From assembly GCA_016720745.1 (NCBI GenBank), contig JADKKA010000018.1:1448833-1512832 (forward strand): 64,000 nucleotides of DNA. The letters are read 5' to 3'. This document shows positions 53,458 to 62,623 of this stretch, piece by piece. The stretch's first letter is position 1, and the number at the start of each line of letters is the position of its first letter. This stretch comes from Chitinophagaceae bacterium. GTDB lineage: Bacteria; Bacteroidota; Bacteroidia; Chitinophagales; Chitinophagaceae. Under the pieces are notes generated by a model. The model worked only from the letters and a program-made list of their open reading frames with translations. It was not told the origin of the DNA and did no database searches. Made by a program: the position numbers and the translations under genes.

Positions 53458-53734
53458 AATATTGTATTGCCGAATATACACAGTTGCTAAATTTCTTTAT
53501 AATATAAGTTGCCCTCTGATTTGCAATGATTTGCGTAAATTGCGAAAGAATCAATTTGTCTAAGTGATTTCTCAAATACACCACCACAATTGTGATTGAT
53601 AATCTTATATCAGGTAGAAGAAAAATTGAGCCAAACAATCCAAGGCCAGACCAAAATTTAAATAATCGGCCTGCCTGCAGCAGCCTCAATGTATACAAGT
53701 TCACCAAATATATCCTCAGCCGGTTCGTGCTTTT

Positions 53735-53929
53735 TTATGTATTTGTTTCAAATACATTTTTTATAATTGTTTCTATTGCAGTTTTTGTTCTTGGAACACT
53801 GTCAAGAAGTAAGTATTCACGTAGCCTGTTTGCAATGATTTCTGATCCTGGATCATCAATTAGTCTTGGGTTTATTTTCCTCAACCATAGCGATTGGTTA
53901 AGCCGCTCTCCAACATGTTGTACAATAAA
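53735..53929 (-). pseudogene. Gene fragment without a start codon
   Basis: A 65-codon minus-strand frame between TGA and TAA, reading ERLNQSLWLRKINPRLIDDP and LREYLLLDSVPRTKTAIETI. The composition is protein-like, but no ATG opens it and the reading on the plus strand is not convincing. It may be the remnant, or a frameshifted part, of the gene encoded upstream at 53938-54495. The rest of 53352-53937 holds nothing I can support. Confidence 0.3.
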
Positions 53930-53937
53930 TCAGGCTG

Positions 53938-54495
53938 TCAAGTGCGATCAAACTCAGGGGCGTCCCACAGTAAGCCATTTATTAGCTCTTTCCAGGTGAA
54001 CTTTGAACAAGCGGCAAGATGTCCCCATTCTGATGATACATTATTGATTCTGTTGCTGACTTTTTCAATCCAGTCAAGTGTCTGTTCGTGCTGAAAATAG
54101 AGAAGAGCGGAAATTTTTTCGGATAGATATTTGTTATCTCCCTTTTCAAATTCATTGGTAATTAGTTCAAAAGCTTCTTTAAAGCCAAGACATTTTGCTA
54201 TCGGTTCAGCAAAAATCTGAAGTTCATTTTCCTGTCTTTCAGCCCATTCGTTTTTCATCCATTCCCGGGCCGTACTACCTGCCACTTTGCCCGCAATTTC
54301 ATAGGCTTTATAATTGATAGCCCGGTTGTAACTTACTTTTTCCTTCAGTCTTTTGAGCACTTCGTTCTTGTCAAACTTTTGAAGTTCGTTTATGACAATA
54401 TCTTCTGTGAAGTATTGAACAAATGAATAGTCTATAAGCCTGTATAAATCATTTTTGATTTGGTCAAAGACCGGAAAAAGGAAAAGTTTTTGCAT
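53938..54495 (-). CDS. Unrecognised helical protein
   Basis: 185 residues from the ATG at 54495. All-helical by appearance (VINELQKFDKNEVLKRLKEK, GFKEAFELITNEFEKGDNKY, QHEQTLDWIEKVSNRINNVS), with no signal or TM segment. No family recognised; the end (SEWGHLAACSKFTWKELI) suggests a HEAT-like or scaffold protein. It starts 3 nt after the stop of the CxxC fragment, so the two were an operon. Part of the AT-rich island. Confidence 0.55.
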   Translation of the reverse strand: MQKLFLFPVFDQIKNDLYRLIDYSFVQYFTEDIVINELQKFDKNEVLKRLKEKVSYNRAINYKAYEIAGKVAGSTAREWMKNEWAERQENELQIFAEPIAKCLGFKEAFELITNEFEKGDNKYLSEKISALLYFQHEQTLDWIEKVSNRINNVSSEWGHLAACSKFTWKELINGLLWDAPEFDRT

Positions 54496-54498
54496 CAA

Positions 54499-54760
54499 TT
54501 ACTTCAATTCCGGCTGAGTTGCTTCTCCTGTGTCATAATCGTAAAAATCATCGTTTAAATAGTATCCGTGACCGTGAATGGCAGCTAAGTTGAAAAACTC
54601 CAACGGTCTTAGTGCTTTGCTTATTAGTCTCTTATGGCAAGCCAAACACAAACGATACGGATTTTGTCCTTCGTCAGCAATTTCTTCAACTTCAATGTCT
54701 CTAAAGTTGCAACTTTCTCATTTCATGGTCTGGGTCGTCTTCTGGCCTGATCGTTAATAA
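54499..54760 (-). pseudogene. Zinc-ribbon-like fragment (CxxC), broken
   Basis: In frame from about 54714 down to the TAA at 54499 it reads CNFRDIEVEEIADEGQNPYR, then LCLACHKRLISKALRPLEFF and HGHGYYLNDDFYDYDTGEAT. Removing one base at 54711-54712 joins this to RPEDDPDHEMRK upstream. CNF and CLAC would give Cys ligands for zinc, and HKRL follows as in small HNH-like or zinc-ribbon proteins. No start codon is found, so it is partial. It ends 3 nt before the next gene's ATG. Confidence 0.4.
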
Positions 54761-54819
54761 ACAGGGCTGGCCCCTGATACTATAAATTTAGGAAAACTTA
54801 GCTCGAAGGCCCACATTTT

Positions 54820-54827
54820 TACCTTTG
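54820..54827 (+). promoter_or_regulatory. -7 element TACCTTTG at the island edge
   Basis: An exact TAnnTTTG match, 33 nt before a short ATG frame at 54860-54955 that encodes a 31-residue, signal-peptide-like sequence (ITLAYFSCFFFHFSVTQ) and then stops. This may be the front end of a lost gene. Confidence 0.3.
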
Positions 54828-55004
54828 CTATTAAAGGCCCAGCGACCTCGCAGACTGCTATGACCTTACAAAAAAAAGTAAGAATTACACTTGCATATTT
54901 CTCTTGCTTCTTCTTTCACTTTTCTGTTACTCAAAGGAGGGATTCATCAGCTTGATACCTGTTGCGCTGGATGCACATCAATTGATTATAACTTTTGGTA
55001 ATTT

Positions 55005-55532
55005 TTAGTTCAGTCTGAACTCATAGGCTAGCCTTAAAGCTACTAGTCCTCTGGGTTTGTCAGTATTCCATACTTCATGGCGAATACTCAGATCCAGACT
55101 GTTCCGGTGTTTGCCTGTAATCAGTTCATCACCGATGGAAAAGGCATAGATAAATCCATTGCCCGTGCGAAACCTGGATTGTTGAATCCAGCCACCTTCG
55201 CCACCAATATAAAAGCTACCCAGGTAATAGCGAAGACCCGCTTTGATGGGGAATCCTATCGCAGGGTCTGCATCCGGATTGAATATATCGTTACGCTTGC
55301 CGGATAGATGGTACCATCCGGTTCCAATCGTTAAACTGGTATGTTTATGAAAAAGGTATTCCGCTTTCAAAGAAAAACCATAGCCCCAGCCATGGGTGGT
55401 CCGGAAATTATTCTCCGGATAAATCAGATCTGTGCCCACACTTAAATTCCAGGTTTTTTTACTGTTGATCTGACCGTTTGTCATCATCGGTATGACAAAC
55501 AATAATAGTATGAGCAGGTTTTTCCTTTCCAT
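55005..55532 (-). CDS. Outer-membrane beta-barrel protein (OmpW/PorT-like)
   Basis: 175 residues with a signal peptide (LLILLLFVIPMMTNGQ). The mature part alternates strands with aromatic girdles (GYGFSLKAEYLFHKHTSLTI, AGLRYYLGSFYIGGEGGWIQ) and ends in the C-terminal strand ALRLAYEFRLN, fitting a small eight-stranded barrel. The function is unknown. It is 47 nt downstream of the TonB receptor gene on the same strand and may be its operon partner. Confidence 0.75.
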   Translation of the reverse strand: MERKNLLILLLFVIPMMTNGQINSKKTWNLSVGTDLIYPENNFRTTHGWGYGFSLKAEYLFHKHTSLTIGTGWYHLSGKRNDIFNPDADPAIGFPIKAGLRYYLGSFYIGGEGGWIQQSRFRTGNGFIYAFSIGDELITGKHRNSLDLSIRHEVWNTDKPRGLVALRLAYEFRLN

Positions 55533-55579
55533 ATGAAAATAACACCCTGCCTGAAAAAAATGTTTAATAAAATTAAAAT

Positions 55580-58093
55580 TTACCAGCGGGCTACAATCTT
55601 GAGATTCACCAGCCTCGGTGTCAACCGATTCGGCAGGAGGTAGGTGGTGTTTGAAAAGTCTTTGACAAACAGGTAAGAAATGGTATTGGCCCGGTCGATC
55701 ACATTGAATATTTCCAGGCTGGCCCAGATATTTTCAAAATTGCGGAAAGGGGAATGGCTGCGGCGTTTGCTGCGGTTTTCATCCATCAGCAGGGCGCTGA
55801 AACCGATATCGGCACGGATATAAGGATTGATAAAAGCAGCGTTACGGTATTTTACTGAACCGGGAATATTGTAAGGGAGGTTACTGCCATAGAGCAGGTT
55901 CAGGTAGACTTTAAAATTCTTATTCGTAGACAAATAATCCGAGAAGTACATGCCAAATGTGATCCGGCGGTCCGTAGGCCGGCGGAGATAACCATGCTGG
56001 GTCACACTGCTGTCGATCGGCTGGTTCAGGGAATCGAGTTTGTATACTTTGAAGAAATCATTTTCAATATCCTCTCCGGTTTTCATAACACCTAGACTGA
56101 TCCAGCTTTCCGCATCCGGAACCAGCTCGCCGTTCAAACGCATTTCCAGTCCGGCCGCATAGGCTTTCGCATTGTTCTCCCCGAAATAACGAAGACGCAC
56201 ATTGTCTATATCATATGGCACCACATCGGTCATGTGCTTATAATACAGTTCCGTGGTCCAGCGCATCGGCCGGTTATTCAATCCGATAAAATTATAATCA
56301 AAGCCTGCAACGCCCTGCCAGCTCTTCTGTGCTTTTAAGCCCGTGTTTACTGATCCGTCAAACCTTCTCAGCTCCCGGTAAAAAGGCGGCTGATGATAGG
56401 CCCCGAATGCAGCACGGAAGATGATATCTTTTTTTCCACCGGGTTTCCAGCTGGCACCGATCCTCGGTGAAATCAGCATTTCATTGTTGAGGGAATTGTA
56501 ATTGAAACGGACGCCGACCGTGATGGTAGTTGACTTGACAGAATCACCCAGTAAAATATTATCCTGGATATAACCGGAAAATTTATTGATATCCAGACTG
56601 GCAGTCGTTTTCAATACTTTGTTCAATCGGAGCAGGTCTGGCTGATAGGGCAAACTATAGCCGGCAGAGTCCTGAAATTCCCATTCATTGAGCCGGTCAT
56701 TGATCCGGGATTTGTCGAATGCCAGTCCCCATTGAATAGCATGGTTGCCCTGGTCATAATTTCCCTTGTGGGAAATATTCCAGTTTTCAATATTCAGGGT
56801 ATTCCGGGCCCAGGTCTGGTAGACCCCGGCACCCAATGGATTCACGATAGCTCCATAAGTGGGGTTGCGCTGATCAAAATCCCTTTCTCCAAATAAATAA
56901 GCGCCAATAATGTCGAGGTTTTCTTTTTCATCATTCTCAAAACGGGAAGCCATCCATTTCAGTTTCAGTTTCCGGCTGACCTGGTTGGTCAAAGAAAATC
57001 CCAGCATATTGGTCTGGTATTGGTCTTTTCCCTTCCTTCAAAAAACACATCAATACCCACCGTGGTACTGAAATATGGAGAGAGCACCGAACTGGTGAGC
57101 TGACTGCTTTGCGGAATCAGGGTAAACCGGGTTTGAGAAATATTGCTCAGTAATTCAGCCTGCCACTTGGGACTGAATTGATAAGTCAGCAGGGCCTGAA
57201 AATCAGAAGAGGAGGGTACATAATTTCCCTTGGTTTCCTGCCTGCTCAATAAATTCCGGTTGCTCCGGTTACGAATGCCCAGCAGGTAACTGAATTTATT
57301 TTTTTTATCTACGCCTTCCAGTTGCAATCCCTGTTCCAGGATACTGATAAAGGCCGAGCCACCGAATTTCTTTGGTTTCTTGTATTGAATATCCAGCACA
57401 CTGCTCATCTTATCACCATGCCGGGCCTGGAAACCTCCATTGTAAAAACTGATACTGCGTACCATCTCCGGATTGATAAAACTCAAACCTTCCTGCTGGC
57501 CGCTTCCGGACGAGATAAGGACGGAAGATTTCAAAATCGTTTACATAGATCAGGTTCTCATCATAACTGCCTCCGCGGACCGAATACTGGGAAGTCAATT
57601 CATTATTGGAGCCCACAAAGATCTTGATCAGACTTTCCACTCCGGTTACAGCGGATGGTAAATTCAGGACGGTTTTTGGATTGGGTTTGATCAGTCCGGC
57701 TTCCCGGCGTTCGCGCTGATCGGTCACGATGACTTCCTCCAGGGTTTTTTCTCCTTTTTCCAGGCGGATGCTGATGACTTCTTCTTCATTTTCATTCAGC
57801 ATGAAATTCTTTTGTTCTGTATTCCTGCCCGCATAACTGAATACAAGGGCAAAAGCTTTATCTACCGGCACCTTGATGCGGAAATATCCTGAATCATTAG
57901 TGAGGAAACCCTTCGACTGTCCAAGAATAATAATGGAAACACGGGAAAGGGGCCGTTCATTTTCATCCAGTATTTTACCGGAAACATAGGCCGATTTGCC
58001 AGCTTTTTCTGCAGGCGGGTTTTGGGAATAACTGATAACAGTAATGAACAGGAGAAATGCAGTCAGCGATATCTGGCGGCAGCGTCTTTTCAT
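55580..58093 (-). CDS. TonB-dependent receptor with regulatory domain (two frameshifts)
   Basis: ATG at 58093 with signal peptide (LTAFLLFITVISYSQ). One A is in excess at 57504-57505 and one C is missing at about 57022; corrected, 837 residues. Carboxypeptidase-regulatory-like domain (about 30-115, KSAYVSGKILDENERPLSRV), plug (LPSAVTGVESLIKIFVGSNN, YSVRGGSYDENLIYVNDFEI, RSGQQEGLSFINPEMV) and a 22-strand barrel to the end LPNRLTPRLVNLKIVARW. Imports an unknown ligand, or works as a surface protein, powered by TonB. No SusD gene is next to it. Confidence 0.85.
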
Positions 58094-58169
58094 AAGAGTT
58101 GATATTCCACAGGACTCTTCGAGAGTCTTCGTGGCAAAATACTACACTTCAACATTCCCCATCCTTCCT

Positions 58170-58634
58170 TTATTTTTTCAAATAAAACCGGAAGTAATCC
58201 TCGGTGAAAGTCTCCTGTTGATTGATTGTTACAACTGGCATACGGTTGATACATCCGTCGCGTTTATGATTAAAAATGGAATGTTTGATCCAGCGTTGTT
58301 CTTCCTGGATATTGGTGATACGATAAATCCTCCCGGCCAGGGGTAACACAATTTCATAGTCATAGGAACTCCAGAGCAGGCCATCTCCATTTACGGAAGT
58401 CATGGTCAGCGTATCATTACTCCTGCTGTATCCTGCTGTTACGAAAACACTGTCGATGCGTTGGGAAAATTGTGATCCTTTGCTGTATTTCCGGAGAATT
58501 ATCTGATTGGATTCGGGATCGCTGAAGCCAATCAATCCGAATTGCAGATTGCCCGGGCTGCAGGGTGTTGAGCCACAACCAATGCCCAGCACCAGAAGGG
58601 TGAAAAACAAAATATTATTTACTCGTCCTTTCAA
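58170..58634 (-). CDS. Unrecognised lipoprotein
   Basis: 154 residues with a lipoprotein signal (NILFFTLLVLGIGC) followed by GSTPCSPGNLQ. The rest is beta-rich (RIDSVFVTAGYSRSNDTLTM, SSYDYEIVLPLAGRIYRITN) and has a few Cys. No family recognised; a small envelope protein. It lies 76 nt upstream of the TonB receptor gene on the same strand and 23 nt after rpe, so it could belong to one transcription unit with either. Confidence 0.6.
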   Translation of the reverse strand: MKGRVNNILFFTLLVLGIGCGSTPCSPGNLQFGLIGFSDPESNQIILRKYSKGSQFSQRIDSVFVTAGYSRSNDTLTMTSVNGDGLLWSSYDYEIVLPLAGRIYRITNIQEEQRWIKHSIFNHKRDGCINRMPVVTINQQETFTEDYFRFYLKK

Positions 58635-58657
58635 TCGCGATTTAAATGACCGGATGA

Positions 58658-59305
58658 TTACAATTGTTTCAATTGCCGGATCGTACTGATCGGGTCAGCT
58701 GATTTAAACACGGTATTCCCCGCCACTAATACATGGGCACCGGCTTCCATAATGGAAGTGGCATTGTCAAGTGTAACGCCCCCATCAATTTCTATTTGTA
58801 CCCCCAGTCCTTTTTCATCTATCATCCGGCGGAGTTGTCTGATTTTATCCAGCGTATATGGAATAAATTTCTGACCGCCGAATCCCGGATTCACACTCAT
58901 CAGGCAGACCAGGTCAATATCATGAAGGATATCACTCAAGGAAGAAACGGGAGTATGTGGGTTCAGGGCTACTCCGGCCTTCATACCCAGTCCTTTTATC
59001 TGCTGCACATTGCGGTGCAAATGGCGGCAGGCTTCGATATGGACGGTCAGGATATCAGCTCCCGCTTTGTTGAACTGCTCGGGATATTTTTCCGGCTCTT
59101 CAATCATCAGGTGAACATCGCAGGTCTTGCTCGTTGTTTTCCGGATAAACTCAATGATCATCGGCCCAAAGCTGATATTGGGGACAACACGTCCATCCAT
59201 GACATCCAGGTGAAACCAGTCGGCGGCACTTTCGTTCAGCATCGCACATTCGGATTCCAATTTCAGAAAATCAGCTGCCAGCAGGGAGGGGGCTACAATG
59301 GACAT
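58658..59305 (-). CDS. rpe: Ribulose-phosphate 3-epimerase
   Basis: 215 residues from the ATG at 59305; the longer frame to 59503 crosses repeat DNA and is rejected. A TIM barrel with the family blocks IVAPSLLAADF, WFHLDVMDGRVVPNISFG (metal His/Asp), CDVHLMIEEPEKYP, MSVNPGFGGQKF and IEIDGGV (second catalytic Asp). It interconverts ribulose 5-phosphate and xylulose 5-phosphate in the pentose phosphate pathway, using a divalent metal. Cytoplasmic. The stretch upstream is only repeats. Confidence 0.96.
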   Translation of the reverse strand: MSIVAPSLLAADFLKLESECAMLNESAADWFHLDVMDGRVVPNISFGPMIIEFIRKTTSKTCDVHLMIEEPEKYPEQFNKAGADILTVHIEACRHLHRNVQQIKGLGMKAGVALNPHTPVSSLSDILHDIDLVCLMSVNPGFGGQKFIPYTLDKIRQLRRMIDEKGLGVQIEIDGGVTLDNATSIMEAGAHVLVAGNTVFKSADPISTIRQLKQL

Positions 59306-59711
59306 GAATGGGAGGTTTGCGGTGCAAGATAAGAAGAATAGGAGATTGGGATATTGAGATATTACTTCGCCCGCCGTAGCTTTAGCGGAGGAGGGGGATA
59401 TTGCTTCGCCCCAAAGCGGTGTACCCGACGAGGAAAAGTTGAAAGGTTGAGAAGTTAATAAGTTGATAGGTTTAGAAGTTGACAAGTTGATAAGGTCGGG
59501 CATCCGATTCGTCTCTTTATATTAACAACCGCCCCAGGTTTTGAGACTGTCGACTGCCAACTGCCGACTGTCGACTGTTGACTCACGACTTCTCTCCTCC
59601 CCTTTAGGGGCTGGGGGTGACTGCCGACTGTAGACTGCCGACTGTTGACTCCCGACTCCCGACTATTCCCCCCTTTTAGGGGACGGGGGCGGGGCTGGGG
59701 GTGACTAAAGA
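59306..59711. repeat. Heptad-repeat tail region with two GC boxes
   Basis: About 400 nt without a gene. From 59545 to 59593 seven contiguous 7-nt units GACTNNN (e.g. GACTGTC, GACTGCC) are followed by a CCCCTTTAGGGGCTGGGGGTGA box (59599-59620), seven more contiguous units (59619-59667), a second GC box (59668-59702) and three GACTAAA-type units (59703-59723) that run into the TPR gene's stop codon. 59440-59500 has 8-nt AAGTTGAN units. An AGCTTTAGCGGAGG phrase (59379-59392) belongs to another dispersed family. Confidence 0.8.
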
Positions 59712-60713
59712 CTAAAGACTATCAGCGGCCTCCCTCGCCTCCTTCATCGTCTTATCAAGCTCAAAAGCCCGCAAATAATTAACCTTTGCTTCTTCTTTTT
59801 TACCCATCGCTTGCTGGCATTTGGCGATCCAGTAATAGGCATCGGCAAAAGAGGGGGAAATGGTCAGGGCCAGGTTGAAGACGGAGATGGCTTCTTCATA
59901 TTTCTTCATCTCATACAAGAGGCTGCCTTTTTCAATATAGCCATCCAGAAAATAAAAATCGTGTTTGATGGCTTCGTCGAATGAGGTAATAGCCCTTACT
60001 TTTTCATTGATATTGGCATAATAAATCCCTTTGTAATAATAAGGTTCGGCATGACGGCCTTCGGTATCGGCTTTGATCAAAGAATCACAGAGGGACAGTA
60101 CACGGGGATTTTTGGCCTCTGCATATCGAAGGGCCAGGATATAATTCAGTTCCACATCAAAAGGAGCCAGTCGATAAGCCTGTTCCCAGAGCCGGGTGGC
60201 TTCTGATGTCTGATTTTCTTTATCCAGCAAATCAGCCTTGAGTTTGATCACATCTGCTAAATCCGGTTTTTGGGAAAGGATCTCATCGCAGATTGCCAGC
60301 GCTTCTTTGGTTTTATTAGTTGCGGTATAACCCCGGGCCAGGCTCAGGCGCAACAGATAACTGCGTGGTAATTCTTTCAGCGCCCCCTGTAAAAACAGAA
60401 TGGCGGAATCTGCTTTCTTTTCCAATAAGAGGGTGCTGATTCCAAGGGCATATTTTTCTTCTTTATTCAGTGACCAGGCTTTCTTGAAATCAGCGAGGGC
60501 TGGTTCAGGGAAATTATTGGTATTCAGTAATACCGCTCTCCGGAATCTTAACTGATCATTAGATGGGTCTTTTTTGATACTGTCCGTTATTGCTGCAAAT
60601 GATTTTTGAGTCAGGATTTCGGCATAGGGAGATTCAGTGCTAGTATCATTACAACTGCTGATTATAGTCATGCTACAGGCTCCGGTAACCAATATTTTCG
60701 CTAAATATTTCAT
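59712..60713 (-). CDS. TPR-repeat lipoprotein
   Basis: 333 residues from the ATG at 60713. Lipoprotein signal (ILVTGACSMTIISSC, lipobox ISSC) followed by at least six TPR-like helical pairs (PALADFKKAWSLNKEEKYAL, DGYIEKGSLLYEMKKYEEAI, ADAYYWIAKCQQAMGKKEEA). TPR domains serve as protein-binding scaffolds; this one faces the periplasm or cell surface. The TAG stop at 59712 lies inside the repeat unit AGTCTTTAG. It is divergent from the propeller gene at 60806, with 92 nt between them. Confidence 0.85.
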   Translation of the reverse strand: MKYLAKILVTGACSMTIISSCNDTSTESPYAEILTQKSFAAITDSIKKDPSNDQLRFRRAVLLNTNNFPEPALADFKKAWSLNKEEKYALGISTLLLEKKADSAILFLQGALKELPRSYLLRLSLARGYTATNKTKEALAICDEILSQKPDLADVIKLKADLLDKENQTSEATRLWEQAYRLAPFDVELNYILALRYAEAKNPRVLSLCDSLIKADTEGRHAEPYYYKGIYYANINEKVRAITSFDEAIKHDFYFLDGYIEKGSLLYEMKKYEEAISVFNLALTISPSFADAYYWIAKCQQAMGKKEEAKVNYLRAFELDKTMKEAREAADSL

Positions 60714-60772
60714 CAATTGAGGGGGTTTGGACAGGTATGACAATCCCTGACAAACAGGGTGGCCAGCAAAAA

Positions 60773-60780
60773 TACCTTTG
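60773..60780 (+). promoter_or_regulatory. -7 element TACCTTTG of the propeller gene
   Basis: Exact TAnnTTTG match 26 nt before the ATG at 60806, in the gap between divergent genes. No clear -33 TTG is seen. Confidence 0.45.
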
Positions 60781-60805
60781 CAGCCGCTGAAATAAACGAA
60801 AACCA

Positions 60806-61903
60806 ATGAAAAAAAGTATCATTCCCTTCCTGGGTATGCTCAGTATGCTGGCAGCCTGTAACAATAGTTCCAAAATTGAAAAGGCGGTTACTCCGGCTAC
60901 GGACTCACTCCGGTACCCCGATGAATCTCATTTTAAGAATATCCAGCAACTGACATTCGGTGGCGATAATGCAGAAGCCTACTGGAGCTTTGACGGGAAG
61001 ATGCTGGTGTTTCAGCGTACCAACCCGAAAGACGGACTTCCATGTGATCAGATTTTTATTGGCAAAATACCCAAACCGGGTAAGCCATTTGAATATAAAT
61101 TGCTGAGCACCGGAAAGGGCCGTACCACCTGTGCCTTCTTTACAAAGGATAATAAGCACGTGATTTATGCTTCCACCCACCTCGGCAGCGAAGCTTGTCC
61201 TCCGACACCTGATCGTGCTAAGTACGGTAATAAATATATCTGGCCGCTCTATAGCAGTTTCGACATTTTCATGGCTGACCTGAATGGTAAGATTGTAAAA
61301 CAACTGACCCACTCAAAAGGATATGATGCAGAGGCTACGTTGTCACCTGATGGAAAGAAAATGATTTATACCAGTACAAAAGACGAGGATATTGAACTTT
61401 ACATCATGGACCTGGAAACCGGTGCTGAAAAACGCATCACTCATACCCTTGGTTATGATGGTGGTGCCTGGTTTAGTCCGGATGGCACTAAACTGATCTG
61501 GAGGGCCAGTCGCCCAAAAACAGATGCAGAGGTAAAAGAATACAAGGATTTGCTGGCTGAAAATCTGGTGGCCCCCACGAATATGGAAGTATGGGTGTCT
61601 AACGCTGATGGCAGTAATGCCCGGCAGATCACTTCTTATGGACAAGCTAACTGGGCCCCGGCCTATATGCCTGACAGCAAGCGGATCATTTTTGCTTCCA
61701 ACCACGAATACAAAAGAGGCTTTCCCTTTAATCTGTATACTATTAATGAAGATGGGACGAACCTGCAGAAAATCTCCCGCGACAAGGGCTTTGATGCCTT
61801 CCCAATGTTCTCGCCAGATGGTAAAAGGATTATCTTTTGCAGCAACCGCAATAATGGGGGCACCAGGGATACCAATGTGTTTTTGGCCGATTGGGTGGAA
61901 TAA
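60806..61903 (+). CDS. TolB/PD40-type beta-propeller lipoprotein
   Basis: 365 residues. Lipoprotein signal (LGMLSMLAAC, lipobox LAAC). The repeated pattern of a WD40-like (PD40) propeller is clear: AEAYWSFDGKMLVFQRTNPK, AEATLSPDGKKMIYTSTKDE, GGAWFSPDGTKLIWRASRPK, WAPAYMPDSKRIIFASNHEY and DAFPMFSPDGKRIIFCSNRN, five to six blades. TolB-like propellers bind proteins or act as sensors in the periplasm. No catalytic domain is attached. Followed by a strong terminator. Confidence 0.88.
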   Translation: MKKSIIPFLGMLSMLAACNNSSKIEKAVTPATDSLRYPDESHFKNIQQLTFGGDNAEAYWSFDGKMLVFQRTNPKDGLPCDQIFIGKIPKPGKPFEYKLLSTGKGRTTCAFFTKDNKHVIYASTHLGSEACPPTPDRAKYGNKYIWPLYSSFDIFMADLNGKIVKQLTHSKGYDAEATLSPDGKKMIYTSTKDEDIELYIMDLETGAEKRITHTLGYDGGAWFSPDGTKLIWRASRPKTDAEVKEYKDLLAENLVAPTNMEVWVSNADGSNARQITSYGQANWAPAYMPDSKRIIFASNHEYKRGFPFNLYTINEDGTNLQKISRDKGFDAFPMFSPDGKRIIFCSNRNNGGTRDTNVFLADWVE

Positions 61904-61937
61904 GGCAGCAATTCCCGGGTAAAAAAATTCAACGAAT

Positions 61938-61977
61938 AAGGTAGGGCATTTCAATTATGCCCTACCTTTATTTTTTT
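61938..61977 (+). terminator. Intrinsic terminator after the propeller gene
   Basis: AAGGTAGGGCAT (61938-61949) and ATGCCCTACCTT (61957-61968) form a perfect 12-bp stem with a 7-nt loop, followed by a T-rich tail. Confidence 0.88.
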
Positions 61978-62002
61978 AACCCATCACAAAAAATCTGCTT
62001 TT

Positions 62003-62470
62003 ATGTATAACGGTATGCTTCACCTGCACAGTTTCCCTCGTTGGGTCATCCTGATATTATTACTGGTAGCAGTCTACCGCCATTTTGCGAGCCGGCACCA
62101 GTCTTTTACCGCAGGTCATCGCAAAACCGGTTTATTCCTGATGATCACGGCAGATATCATGCTGCTGGTGGGTTTGTACCAGTGGTTCACCGGACCCTGG
62201 GGTTTAAAAAGTATTCAGGCCAATGGTTTCGGGAATGTGATGAAAAATCCCGGGCTTCGTTTCTTTGCCGTTGAACACACGATTGGCATGCTGGCCGCCA
62301 TCATCCTGATCCATATGGGTTATTCCTATGGCAAACAGAATGTATCGGATGAAAGAAAACACAAACGTTCCCTGCTTTATTTTGGTTTAGCCTTACTCAT
62401 CATCCTCATTTCAGTTCCCTGGCCTTTCCGGGCAGTAGGAGCGGGTAGGGCGTGGTTCCCGGGGATGTAG
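62003..62470 (+). CDS. Four-TM membrane protein (cytochrome b-like)
   Basis: 155 residues with four TM helices (about 12-26, 46-64, 93-112, 124-141). Conserved-looking His residues sit at helix ends (HLHSFPRW, YRHFASRH, FFAVEHTIGML and IHMGYSYGK), the pattern of small Bacteroidota membrane proteins sometimes named cytochrome B; haem binding is plausible but not shown. Inner membrane. The TAG stop at 62468-62470 is followed directly by AGTCNNN heptads. Confidence 0.68.
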   Translation: MYNGMLHLHSFPRWVILILLLVAVYRHFASRHQSFTAGHRKTGLFLMITADIMLLVGLYQWFTGPWGLKSIQANGFGNVMKNPGLRFFAVEHTIGMLAAIILIHMGYSYGKQNVSDERKHKRSLLYFGLALLIILISVPWPFRAVGAGRAWFPGM

Positions 62471-62623
62471 AGAAGTCGTTAGTCTATAGTCTTTAGTCAT
62501 TAGTCCTTACTTTTTGTCGGTGGGTAAATAAATTTAGCCTTGGTCTGTTTTAAGGAAAACGCCTCTTAGAACCGACTATCGACTTCTTTTCCCCCTTTAG
62601 GGGATAGGGGTGACTAAAGACTA
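62468..62623. repeat. Heptad-repeat tails between convergent genes
   Basis: On the plus strand five contiguous units AGTCGTT AGTCTAT AGTCTTT (then two more) occupy 62474-62508, right after the membrane-protein stop. A GC box CCCCTTTAGGGGATAGGGGTGA (62592-62613) and GACTAAAGACTATC (62612-62625) lead into the stop codon (62621-62623) of the convergent gene. Confidence 0.85.

Noticed and set aside
53592..53999. A 135-codon plus-strand frame with a hydrophobic stretch
   Set aside because: The opposite strand reads as a more protein-like fragment (53735-53929) and the frame runs antisense into the gene at 53938.
59545..59723. Possible coding minisatellite
   Set aside because: The period is seven, not a multiple of three, and stop codons (TAG, TGA) recur in several frames.
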